Shown piece after piece: positions 9,076 through 17,700 of a stretch of DNA of 64,000 nt. A program made the position numbers and the translations under genes. Numbering within the stretch: the stretch's first letter is position 1; each line of letters starts with the position of its first letter. Source of the DNA: JABWBD01 sp040768665 (GTDB taxonomy: Bacteria > Planctomycetota > Planctomycetia > Pirellulales > Thermoguttaceae). The notes beneath the pieces are model-generated. The model made no database searches, was not told the DNA's origin, and saw only the letters and a list, made by a program, of their open reading frames with translations. Location: positions 1-64,000 of the forward strand of contig JAXGMN010000041.1 in NCBI GenBank assembly GCA_040768665.1. Direction: 5' to 3'.

Positions 9076-9780
9076 ATGCCAGAGCCCATCATCGAGTGCC
9101 GACACGTCAGCAAAGCCTATCACAAGGGCGACGCCGATATTCACCCGTTGGACGATCTCTGCCTGACAATCGATCGGGGCGATTTCGTCGCGTTGATGGG
9201 GCCTTCCGGGTCCGGCAAGACCACTTTGCTGAACCTGCTGGGCGGGCTTGATTCGCCGAGTTCGGGAGAAGTGATCGTCTGTGGGCAGGACCTCGGGGAG
9301 CTGAACGCACGCGAGCTCGCGCGCTGGCGATGCGATCACGTGGCCTACGTTTTCCAGGCTTACAATCTGCTGCCCGTGCTCACCGCGTATCAGAACGTCG
9401 AGCTTCCGCTTACCCTGCTGCCGCTCACACGGCGCGAACGCCGCCGGCACGCGGTCAAGGCGCTGGAGATCGTCGGTCTGGCCGACCGCATGAACCACCG
9501 GCCGGACGAGCTCTCGGGCGGACAGGAGCAGCGTGTGGCGATCGCTCGCGCGTTGGCGACCGATCCGGCGCTGCTGCTGGCCGACGAGCCGACCGGCGAC
9601 CTCGACGCCCACTCGGCCGAGGAGATCATGTCGCTTCTGGTGGCGTTGAATCGCGAGTTCGGCAAGACGATCATCGTGGTCACGCACGATCCCAAGGTTG
9701 CGGGCGTGGCCCGCCGGCAGTTGCACCTGGAGAAAGGCGTGCTGGCCCGGGACCTGGACGTCGTGGGCGCGAGGGCATGA
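9076..9780 (+). CDS. ABC transporter ATPase, MacB/LolD type
   Basis: 234-residue ATPase. Walker A is GPSGSGKTT (42-50), the Q-loop region reads YVFQAYNLLP, the signature is LSGGQEQR (146-153, with Glu where Gln is usual), Walker B is LLLADEPTGDLD (166-177), and the H-loop is VVTHDP. The EPTGDLD sequence is typical of MacB/LolD/FtsE-type mechanotransmission ATPases. It starts 11 bp after the adaptor stop and ends 4 bp before the first permease, so the subunits are surely co-translated. It powers the two FtsX-type permeases that follow. Confidence 0.93.
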   Translation: MPEPIIECRHVSKAYHKGDADIHPLDDLCLTIDRGDFVALMGPSGSGKTTLLNLLGGLDSPSSGEVIVCGQDLGELNARELARWRCDHVAYVFQAYNLLPVLTAYQNVELPLTLLPLTRRERRRHAVKALEIVGLADRMNHRPDELSGGQEQRVAIARALATDPALLLADEPTGDLDAHSAEEIMSLLVALNREFGKTIIVVTHDPKVAGVARRQLHLEKGVLARDLDVVGARA

Positions 9781-9784
9781 GCCG

Positions 9785-10957
9785 ATGCGGTTGCTGCTGT
9801 TGAATCTTCTGCGTAAGCCGCTTCGCACGCTGCTGACGGTATTCGGTGTCGCGGTGGCGCTATTTCTGTTCTGCTTTCTGGAGACCGTCCTGGCCGCGTT
9901 CAACGCCGGCGTGGAGATGTCGGACGCCTCCCGGCTGTTCGTGCAGCGCAAGGAGTCGATCGCCTTCCAAATGCCGATGGCGTACCGCTCGCGGATCAAG
10001 CAGGTCGAGGGGGTCAAGGGCGTGGCGGGCGCGGTGTGGTTCGGCGCGCTCTCGCAGGAGCCTGGGCCCGGCGGCACGAAACGGGAGGAGTTCTTCGCAC
10101 AGCTTGCCGTTGAGCTCGACCGCTACCTGGCGATCTATCCCGAGATCGAGATTCCGCCGGATGAGCTTCACGACTTGCAGAACGACCAGATGGGCTGCCT
10201 GCTGGGCATCAAGATCGCCGAACGGCTGAACAAGAAGGTGGGCGACCGGCTCGTGCTGCGGAGCACGATCTGGGCGCAGAAGAATGGCTCGCCGATCTGG
10301 GAGTTCCACGTCCGTGCGATCTACACGACGGATTCGCCCACGTTCGACCAGACGATGATGCTTTTCCCGCTCAAGCGGTTCGACGAAGCGCGGCAATTCG
10401 GCCACGGATCGGTGGGGTTCTATCTGGTCGGGATCGACGACCCGAATCGCTCCACGGAGATCTCGGCAGCCATCGATTCGTTTTTCGCCAACAGCCCGCA
10501 TGAAACCCGCACGATGACCGAGAAGGCTTTCAATCTTCAGTTTGTCGGGATGCTCGGCAACTTCCAGTTGCTGTTGCGGTCGATTGGTAGCGCGGTCGTC
10601 CTGACGATGCTGCTGGTCTCGGCCAACACAATGATGATGAGCGCGCGGGAGCGGGCCCGCGAGATGGGCATTCTCAAGGCGATCGGTTTTACCGACGGCC
10701 ACGTCTTCCTGCTGTTGATCGGCGAGGCGATGGCCATCTCGGCTCTCGGCGCAGCCGCCGGCGTGGGGCCTGCCTGGCTGATGGTGAACGTTCTGGACTT
10801 CAACCCCAAGCCCGACTTCTTCCAGGTCTTCCACATGCCCGGCGAGTCGATGCTTGCCGCGGCCGGCCTGGCGGCGCTGACCGGTTTCTCGAGCGGCATC
10901 GTGCCGGCGCTCGCCGGGATGAGGCTCAAGGCGACGGAGGCGCTTCGCAGCGTGTGA
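9785..10957 (+). CDS. FtsX/MacB-type ABC permease 1
   Basis: 390 residues. One N-terminal membrane helix (about 14-36: LLTVFGVAVALFLFCFLE) is followed by a large extracytoplasmic MacB_PCD-like region of about 200 residues. Three C-terminal helices form the FtsX domain (TMLLVSANTMMMSARERARE; GEAMAISALGAAAGVG; AAAGLAALTGFSSGIVP). The motif RAREMGILKAIGFT is the FtsX coupling segment. The start at 9785 is fixed by the tight packing after the ATPase gene. It pairs with the equal-length permease 2, so the pump is probably a heterodimer, unlike one-chain MacB. Confidence 0.9.
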   Translation: MRLLLLNLLRKPLRTLLTVFGVAVALFLFCFLETVLAAFNAGVEMSDASRLFVQRKESIAFQMPMAYRSRIKQVEGVKGVAGAVWFGALSQEPGPGGTKREEFFAQLAVELDRYLAIYPEIEIPPDELHDLQNDQMGCLLGIKIAERLNKKVGDRLVLRSTIWAQKNGSPIWEFHVRAIYTTDSPTFDQTMMLFPLKRFDEARQFGHGSVGFYLVGIDDPNRSTEISAAIDSFFANSPHETRTMTEKAFNLQFVGMLGNFQLLLRSIGSAVVLTMLLVSANTMMMSARERAREMGILKAIGFTDGHVFLLLIGEAMAISALGAAAGVGPAWLMVNVLDFNPKPDFFQVFHMPGESMLAAAGLAALTGFSSGIVPALAGMRLKATEALRSV

Positions 10958-10959
10958 CG

Positions 10960-12132
10960 ATGGCGATTCCGTTCCGCTATGGCTTGCGCAGCATCGCCGT
11001 GCGAAAAGGCTCGTCAGCGATGGCTATCGGCGGGATCGCGCTGGTTGTGGTGGTCTTCGTCACGCTTTTGTCGCTCGCCGCCGGCTTTCGGCGCGTCGTG
11101 GAAACCTCGGGCAATCCGCGGAACGTGATCGTGCTCCGCAAAGGTGCCGACGCGGAATTGCAGAGCCAGGTCATGCGCGAGACGGCGCGGGTGATCGGCG
11201 AGTTGCCGATCGTGGCCCAGAAGGGCGGACGGAAGCTGATGGTGTACGAGAGCGTGCTCATTCTCGCGCGGCCCAAACAGGGAGGAGGCGAGACGAACGT
11301 CACTCTCCGCGGCACGCTGCCGCACGCGCGCGACGTTCACAGCGACGTCCGGCTGGCGCGCGGCCGCTGGTATACGCCCGGGTCGAACGAGGCGGTGATC
11401 GGCGTGGGCCTCGCGCGAAGGCTCCAGGACGTCGAACTGGGCCAGACGATCTCGATCGGCCGGGACACATGGTATATCGTCGGGTTGTTCGAGGCCGGCG
11501 GCAGCTCGCTGGAATCCGAGCTCTGGATGGATGGCGATCTGCTGCAGAGCGTCTTTCGCCGCAACGACATTTATCAGTCGGCACTGTTCCGCGCCGCGGG
11601 CGGCGCGAGGGAAGCCGCCAAGAAGCTCAACGAGTTGACGGAAACCGATCTCCGTCTCCGGGCCGTGCAGGCGATGACGGAAAAGGAGTACTACCGCAAG
11701 CAGGCGAAACTGATGTCGGACGTGATCACGGTCCTCGGCGGGATGCTGACCGCGATCATGTCGGTCGGCGCGATCGCCGGCGCGATGAACACGATGTATG
11801 CCGCCGTGAGCCAGCGAAAACGGGAGATCGGCTGCCTGCGGGCCATGGGGTTCACGCCCGCCGCCGTGTGGCTGGCGTTCATGATCGAGTCGCTCCTGCT
11901 TGCCGCGGTCGGCGCGGCGATCGGTTGCGCGGTGTCGCTTGGGTTCAACGGGATGAAGACGGGGATGACGAACTTGTCGACGTTCTCGGAGACGGCGTTC
12001 GAATTCCTGGTGACGCCGGAGATCCTCGCCACCGCCACGCTGCTCTCGCTGGCAATGGGATTCGTCGGCGGAATGCTCCCGGCCTTTCGCGCGGCACGGA
12101 TGAAGGTGGTCGATGCCCTGCGGCGGGCGTGA
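10960..12132 (+). CDS. FtsX/MacB-type ABC permease 2
   Basis: 390 residues, the same length and layout as permease 1. An N-terminal helix (SSAMAIGGIALVVVVFVTLL) is followed by an extracytoplasmic domain and an FtsX domain with SQRKREIGCLRAMGFTPAAV and two further helices ending in GGMLPAFRAARMKVVDALRR. The ATG at 10960 is 2 bp after the permease 1 stop; a GTG at 10954 overlapping that stop (GTGA) is an alternative adding two residues. Last gene of the MacAB-like operon. No outer-membrane TolC partner is in the window. Confidence 0.9.
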   Translation: MAIPFRYGLRSIAVRKGSSAMAIGGIALVVVVFVTLLSLAAGFRRVVETSGNPRNVIVLRKGADAELQSQVMRETARVIGELPIVAQKGGRKLMVYESVLILARPKQGGGETNVTLRGTLPHARDVHSDVRLARGRWYTPGSNEAVIGVGLARRLQDVELGQTISIGRDTWYIVGLFEAGGSSLESELWMDGDLLQSVFRRNDIYQSALFRAAGGAREAAKKLNELTETDLRLRAVQAMTEKEYYRKQAKLMSDVITVLGGMLTAIMSVGAIAGAMNTMYAAVSQRKREIGCLRAMGFTPAAVWLAFMIESLLLAAVGAAIGCAVSLGFNGMKTGMTNLSTFSETAFEFLVTPEILATATLLSLAMGFVGGMLPAFRAARMKVVDALRRA

Positions 12133-12269
12133 GCCCGGAGCTTGGGATCGTGTCGGAACGGCGGTGCCGCTGGAATTGGAAGCCAGTTACGAGGAAACGT
12201 GCCGTGCTCTCCGGCTCATCGGATCGCCATAGAAGATTATTAGCCTGGATCCTCGGGGTGCGCCGAAGC

Positions 12270-12441
12270 CTATCGATCGGCTCGTGATGCCACCAAGCCC
12301 AGTTCGTCCAGCGAGGCCGCTTTGCCGATCCTCAGGGCCGGCTGGCGCAATTCGTCCGCCGGCAACCGTTCCAGATCGCGCCGGATCGGTTCCGGCACCG
12401 GGTCAAACCGGTCTTCGTCTGTAATCTCTCGCCTCCGTAGG
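12270..12441 (-). pseudogene. possible C-terminal gene remnant (DUF4351-like)
   Basis: In one minus-strand frame the segment before a TAG stop (12270-12272) reads DPVPEPIRRDLERLPADEL, then RQPALRIGKAASLDELGL. This is an amphipathic pattern resembling the C-terminus of Rpn/DUF4351 nuclease-type proteins. Upstream the frame runs into the palindromic element at 12464-12586 and has no plausible start or body. I read it as the tail of a decayed gene; it could also be chance coding in GC-rich DNA. Confidence 0.25.
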
Positions 12442-12463
12442 GGCGGTGCCATTACCCAACGGC

Positions 12464-12586
12464 GTAACCGTTCACGGGGCGGCTGGGGACTGGTCCATTT
12501 TTCGGCCAATTCGAGTGTTTTGGCGTCAAAGACGTTGGCCGAAAACATGGACCTGTCCCCCTCTCTTCCGCCCCGTGAACGGCTAC
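12464..12586. repeat. REPIN/MITE-like palindromic element, full copy
   Basis: Terminal arms GTAACCGTTCACGGGGCGG (12464-12482) and CCGCCCCGTGAACGGCTAC (12568-12586) are inverted repeats with 18 of 19 matches. A second inner inverted pair (12485-12510 with 12535-12560) brings nearly the whole element into one long hairpin with a short unpaired centre. Flanking direct repeats TACCCAACGGCGTA occur at 12453-12466 and 12584-12597. A second copy lies at 41374-41484 and right-end fragments at 26928-26946 and 27335-27370. There is no ORF inside; mobilisation in trans, as for RAYT-driven REPINs, is an inference. Confidence 0.85.
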
Positions 12587-12830
12587 CCAACGGCGTAGGC
12601 GCCCGAGGGCTCAAGCCCCACCTCTGGTGCTGGACACTCGACTCCGCGGACACTCTCGGTGTTGGCGTTTTCGGGTCGGATCGCTTAGAGTGGAAGTATA
12701 GGAGAATTTGCCGCAAGGGTTCGCCGGGCGACACCGCGGTCCGGCGAGACGGGGGCGGGGCGCTCGATGGACGGAGCGCGGATACCCCGGCTGTCGATGT
12801 CATGATCTTATGCAAACCAGGGATGGTGCC

Positions 12831-14762
12831 ATGTCCTTGCCGATAATGCTGTCTTCAGCCAGCCAAACGCTGGCGCCGATTCTTGCCTTTTTGCTTCTGG
12901 CCAGTTCCTGCCTGGCAGTGTCGGGCGACCTGACGGTCGTCTCGCTGTTCGATGGCGAACGGAGCGACCGACTGAACACCTGGGGCGGTGCTTTCAGCGC
13001 CGGCAGTGCGGAAAGCGTCGCGGTGCAGTCGCGGAACGTGCATTCGGGCGATCGCGCTTTGGAAATCCGGTTGGGCACGCTCGAGGCCGGAGACAACCGC
13101 TTCGTGCAGTGCTTCGCATCCGGGTTCGGGCCGACGCGAGACTACCATCAAACCCGCGACTTGCGGCGGTACGAGCGTCTGGAGTTCTGGCTCCGCAACG
13201 CCACCGGCGCGCTCCTGTCCGGATCGCTTCAGGTGAAGGATGCCCGCGATTCGCAAGAACACCGCGCCGAGTATCGGTACCCGATTCCCGCGAAAGCCGA
13301 TTGGATCTGCATCCAGGTTCCCCTCGAATTGGACAACGAGGGCTGGACCGTCGAGGGCGAACCCGACCTGGCGAACGTACTGTCGCTCGACTTCTTTTTC
13401 GAGGCACTGGCGCCCGTCCACGACGGAGCGATTCAGTTCGACGATCTTGTCCTCGTGGAGCCGGGCGGCCCGGCCGATATCGAGCATGCGCCGATGGCGC
13501 AGCTCGTCGAGCTCCTGGCGAGGCGGCAATGGGAGGGCCTGTGGTCGACGCGGAGCCCGATTCACAGCTTGATCCCCAACAATTCCTACCAGTCGACCGA
13601 CGCCGCGCTGAACGCGACCTCGGCGGTGCTTTGGATGCTGCCGGCGGCCACGCGGCGAGGTTGGGTCGGCCGGGACGAGGCGGACCGGTACGTGGCGGCC
13701 CTGCTGCAAACCCTGGATATTCTGCTGGACCAGGCAAAGCACGTGCCTCCGCGAAACGTCGACTGGGTCACGCTGCGGCCGTCGCTGTTGCCTGAAGAGT
13801 CGTCGGTCGACGCGGCCTTCCTCGCCCTGGCTTTACATCGGTACAAGACGCTCCCTTCCACGCCCGCCGAACTCCGCAGGGAAATCGACCGCGTGCAGAA
13901 TCGATTCGATTTCGCCGCGTTTGCGTGCCCGGCGGGCTGGCGGATGGCCTACCGCTATGCTTCGCGACTTGCCGAAAAAGGGATGGTCTCGGCGACCTAC
14001 GACGGCTATACGAACGAAGGGGCGGTGGTCTCGCTGGCCTCGCACCTGAGCCAAAGCCATCACGTGCCGATCGAGACCTTTTGGAGCACCGATACGTGCC
14101 GCGTCCGCGTCCGACAAGCCTCGTTCGACGCGGCGCCGGTCGTCCATGCCTGGAAGGAGTTTCGTGCGCCGTTCGTCCAGGCGCTGTTCAACCTGTTCGT
14201 CGACGTCCGTCAGCGAGGTGTCGACATCTATCCCGAAGAGCAACTGGCCGCCAATCCCTGGCAGAATTTCGTCTGCTACCAAGAACACGTGATGGCCAGC
14301 CTGGCCGAGTCGGGGAGGCCTTGGTTCGTGCAGCCCGACGCGGGCGATGACGGCACGCTTACGAACTACCAACAGTTCAGCATCTACGAGCCATTCGGCC
14401 AGCCCGACCTGTTCATGCCCTACAGCGCCGCGTTTCCGCTTCTCGCCGGGACCGATGGCGCGGAAGCGGCCCTGCGATTCCTGCTTAGGCACGGACTCCA
14501 CGGACCGTTCGGACTGGCCGATTCGGCCCGCTGGGAAACCGGCGCCCCGAAGCCCTCGGCCGTCACCCCCCGGCACGACTTCTGGAACACCGCCCTGGCG
14601 ACGATGGCCATGCTGGAATGGCTCGATGGAGATCAGCGATCGAGCAAAGCGTTCGCCGAGCTTCCGGAGATTAAGAAAGCGATGGACCGGGTGTTCCCGG
14701 TGACGCCGAAAGCGAGTCAGCCGCAGCAGGCCGGGACGCCGGCGGTGATGGCGGCGGGATGA
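12831..14762 (+). CDS. secreted protein, sugar-binding-like domain plus helical toroid
   Basis: 643 residues with a signal peptide (LAPILAFLLLASSCLAVSG). Residues about 30-225 look like a beta-sandwich carbohydrate-binding module ending DDLVLVEPGG. From about 250 on it is helix-rich with motifs such as NNSYQSTDAALNATSAVLW, SATYDGYTNEGAVVSLASHL and DFWNTALATMAMLEWL, resembling (alpha/alpha)6 glycan-active proteins of the glycoamylase (PF10091) kind. I do not recognise a specific family, so substrate and even catalysis are unproven. It is convergent with the cyclic glucan synthase, which suggests a role in glucan turnover. The ATG at 12831 precedes the signal peptide with AGGGA 8 bp upstream. 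Confidence 0.6.
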   Translation: MSLPIMLSSASQTLAPILAFLLLASSCLAVSGDLTVVSLFDGERSDRLNTWGGAFSAGSAESVAVQSRNVHSGDRALEIRLGTLEAGDNRFVQCFASGFGPTRDYHQTRDLRRYERLEFWLRNATGALLSGSLQVKDARDSQEHRAEYRYPIPAKADWICIQVPLELDNEGWTVEGEPDLANVLSLDFFFEALAPVHDGAIQFDDLVLVEPGGPADIEHAPMAQLVELLARRQWEGLWSTRSPIHSLIPNNSYQSTDAALNATSAVLWMLPAATRRGWVGRDEADRYVAALLQTLDILLDQAKHVPPRNVDWVTLRPSLLPEESSVDAAFLALALHRYKTLPSTPAELRREIDRVQNRFDFAAFACPAGWRMAYRYASRLAEKGMVSATYDGYTNEGAVVSLASHLSQSHHVPIETFWSTDTCRVRVRQASFDAAPVVHAWKEFRAPFVQALFNLFVDVRQRGVDIYPEEQLAANPWQNFVCYQEHVMASLAESGRPWFVQPDAGDDGTLTNYQQFSIYEPFGQPDLFMPYSAAFPLLAGTDGAEAALRFLLRHGLHGPFGLADSARWETGAPKPSAVTPRHDFWNTALATMAMLEWLDGDQRSSKAFAELPEIKKAMDRVFPVTPKASQPQQAGTPAVMAAG

Positions 14763-14780
14763 GGGATTATCCCTCATCCC
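14756..14780. terminator. 12-bp stem hairpin between convergent genes
   Basis: GGGATGAGGGAT (14756-14767) pairs perfectly with ATCCCTCATCCC (14769-14780) around a minimal loop. It overlaps the stop of the plus-strand gene and lies just beyond the end of the minus-strand glucan synthase, so it can serve both. Confidence 0.65.
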
Positions 14781-14788
14781 TTATCCCG

Positions 14789-17700
14789 CTACGTGCCGAG
14801 GGTCACGACCACGTGGTGCGGCTGGCCGTCGTCGGTCAGGAGGATCTCCGGGCCCTGCTGCTCCTGGCCATCCAGCGTAACCCGGCTGACATGGTGGGTC
14901 GGCCTGCCGGCCACGAGGAATTCGATTCGGTAGTGCGTTTGATGGTAGCGGTAGTGGACTTCGTACCGGCTCCAGTCTTCCGGCGGGCAGGGACGAAACA
15001 CCAGCCGCGAGCCCTCCACGAGAACAACGCCCAACAGGGTTTCCAGGATGAGCTGGAGCATCCAGCCGGCGCTGCCGGTGTACCAGGTCCACCCGCCGCG
15101 GCCCTCGTGAGGCGGCATGGAATAGACGTCGGCGGCCATCACGTACGGCTCGGCCCGGTACGCCGCGACCGCTTCGGGCGAGGCGGTGCGGTTTGCCGGG
15201 TTGATCATTCGGAAACACTCCCACGCCCTCTCGGAGTCGCCCATCAGCGCAAAGGCCAGCACGGTCCAGACGGCTGCGTGCGTGTACTGGCCGCCGTTCT
15301 CGCGGACGCCCGGCGGGTAGCCCTTGATGTATCCCGGCTCCAGGCCGGTCGCGTCGAACGGCGGGTCGAGCAACTGGATCAAACGGAGGTCGCGGCGGAC
15401 GAGCCGGTCGTCGACCGACTGCATCGCGGCGCGGAGCCGTTCGGGGGTTGAGGAGCCGGCAATCACCGACCAGCTCTGCGGGAGGCTGTCGATCTGGCAC
15501 TCGTCGTTCTTTTGGGAGCCGAGCGGCTGTCCATCGTCGAAGTAGGCCCGGCGATACCACCGGCCGTCCCACCCGTGGCTCTGGAGAGTCTCGGCGAGAC
15601 GCTCTGCCTCGGCGCGGCAGAGTTCGGCGAACTCGCCGTCGCCGCGGGCTTCCGCAACGTGCCGAAAATCGCCGAGCACGCGGATCAGGAAGAAGGCCAG
15701 CCAGACACTCTCGCCCTCGCCGCCGGCGCCGACGCGGTTCATGCCGTCGTTCCAGTCGCCGGTGCCCATCAAGGGCAGGCCGTGGGAGCCCGACCGCAGG
15801 CCGCGGCGGATCGCCAGGCAACAGTGCTCGTAGAGCGACGCCGTCTCCTCGCTGGCTTCGGGACGGGTGTAGGCTTCCTCCTCGCCGGGTTCCAGACGCC
15901 GTTCGATGAGAAACGGGATCCGCACGTCGAGCACGTCCCAGTCGCCGGTCGTGCGGACGTACTTGCTCGCCGCCAGCGGGAGCCAGAGGTAGTCGTCGGC
16001 GATCCGCGTCCGCACACCCCGGCCGGTCGGCGGGTGCCACCAATGTTGGACGTCGCCCTCGTGGAACTGGCGGCTGGCACAGCGGAGAAGGTGCTGCCGG
16101 ACGAGGTGCGGCGCGGCACAGAGCAGCGCCATGGCGTCCTGCAACTGGTCGCGGAATCCGAACGCGCCGCCCGACTGGTAGAAGCCGCTGCGGCCCCAGA
16201 ATCGGCAGGCCAGCGTCTGGTAGAGCAACCAGCCGTTGGCCAGGTAATTGAGACTCGGCTCGGGCGTCTCCACGTGCACGGCGCCGAGGGTGTCGTTCCA
16301 CAACTGCCAGACGCGGCTCAACTCCTGGCGTGCCGCGGCGAGGCCGGCGAAGTGTTGTGCCATGTCGCAGGCGTCGCGGACGCCCGTCGCCGCGCCAAGC
16401 ACGAAGACGAGTTCCCGCTGTTCGCCGGCCGCCAACTCCACCTCGCACCGGATCGCCGCGGCGGGGTCCAATCCCGCGCCGGCCCGGCCGTGAAGGTTGG
16501 GACGACGCAATCCGGCCGGTGAGGCCCAGGAGCCGTTGCGGCCCAGCACCTCGGTCCGGTCGCAGGTGACGCTGCGGCGGCTCTCGCCGGCGTGCAGGAA
16601 AGCGACCCGCTCGCCGAAATTGAGATGGAAAGGGTTGCGTGCCACCAGCGCGCCGCTGCGGGGATCGACCTCCGTAACCACAAATGGCGCGGTCTTGCCG
16701 CGATGCTCGCCGAGCACCCATTCCACCACACACGTCGCGGTGAGCTTTCGGCGGCGGGCCGATCGGTTTTTCAACGTCAAAAGGAAGAACTTCACCGGGC
16801 GGTCGATCGAGACGAACACGCAGAGCTGCGAATCCAGTTCGCCGATCGACGTCTCCCAGACGGTGTAGCCGAAGCCGTGGCGGCACGTGTAGCCGCGAGG
16901 CGACGGCGCCGGCAGCGGCGTGGCGGAGACCAGTTCGTCGCTCTCCTCGTCGTGAAGATAGACGACCTCGCCCGAAGGATCGCAAATCGGATCGTTGCTC
17001 CAGGGCGTAAGCCGGAACTCGTGCGAGTTTTCGCTCCAGGTGTATCCGGTGCCCGACTCGCTCACCACCGTGCCGAAATCGGGGTTAGCCAGCAAATTGC
17101 ACCAGGGCGCGGGAGTCGGCCGGTCCGGTGTGACCACGGAGATGTACTCGCGGCCGTCGCGGGTGAATCCGCCGACACCGTTAAAGAGTGCCAGGTCGGG
17201 CGCCACGCGCTCCGCTGCGTCGCCGAGCCGCCGGGTTGCGGCCGGGCGGGTCGAGTTCGGCGGCGGCGAGAGGTCGACCGGCCGCGAATGCTTTACCTGC
17301 TCCTCGAGCGGCCCGGCCGCGTCGCTGAAGTGGATGCGTGCGGCGGCGCTCAAGGCAAAGTAGTCGTCGTCGGTATACTGATCGCTCCGCCTGACAAACA
17401 CTCCGCCGGGCTGATCCGCCAGCGCCGCGCTCGGGCCGGAGGCGACCGTGCCGGTTACCTGATCGACCAAGGTCTGCCGGTACCCGGTTTCCGATTCGAC
17501 CCAGAGCACGAGATCCGCCTCGATCCCTTTGCCTCGCCAGTAGGCATGGGCGCCGAGCATCTGGCGCACCAGGTGCATCCCCCGTTCGCTCGTACACCGC
17601 ACGAGCACGATCGGCCGATCGCCGCTGATCCCCAGCGGCCAGAGGGCGTCCTGGCGCCGAAGGTGCTGACCGACAATCGCCGGGCGAACTCGATAGCGGG

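Larger units (their letters stand above)
12133..12830. other. gene-poor interval with element and gene remnant
   Basis: 698 bp between the exporter operon and the next secreted protein. It holds a minus-strand coding remnant (12270-12441) and a palindromic element (12464-12586), both listed separately. The rest (12133-12269 and 12600-12830) shows nothing recognisable. The promoter of the downstream gene should lie near its end. Confidence 0.6.
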
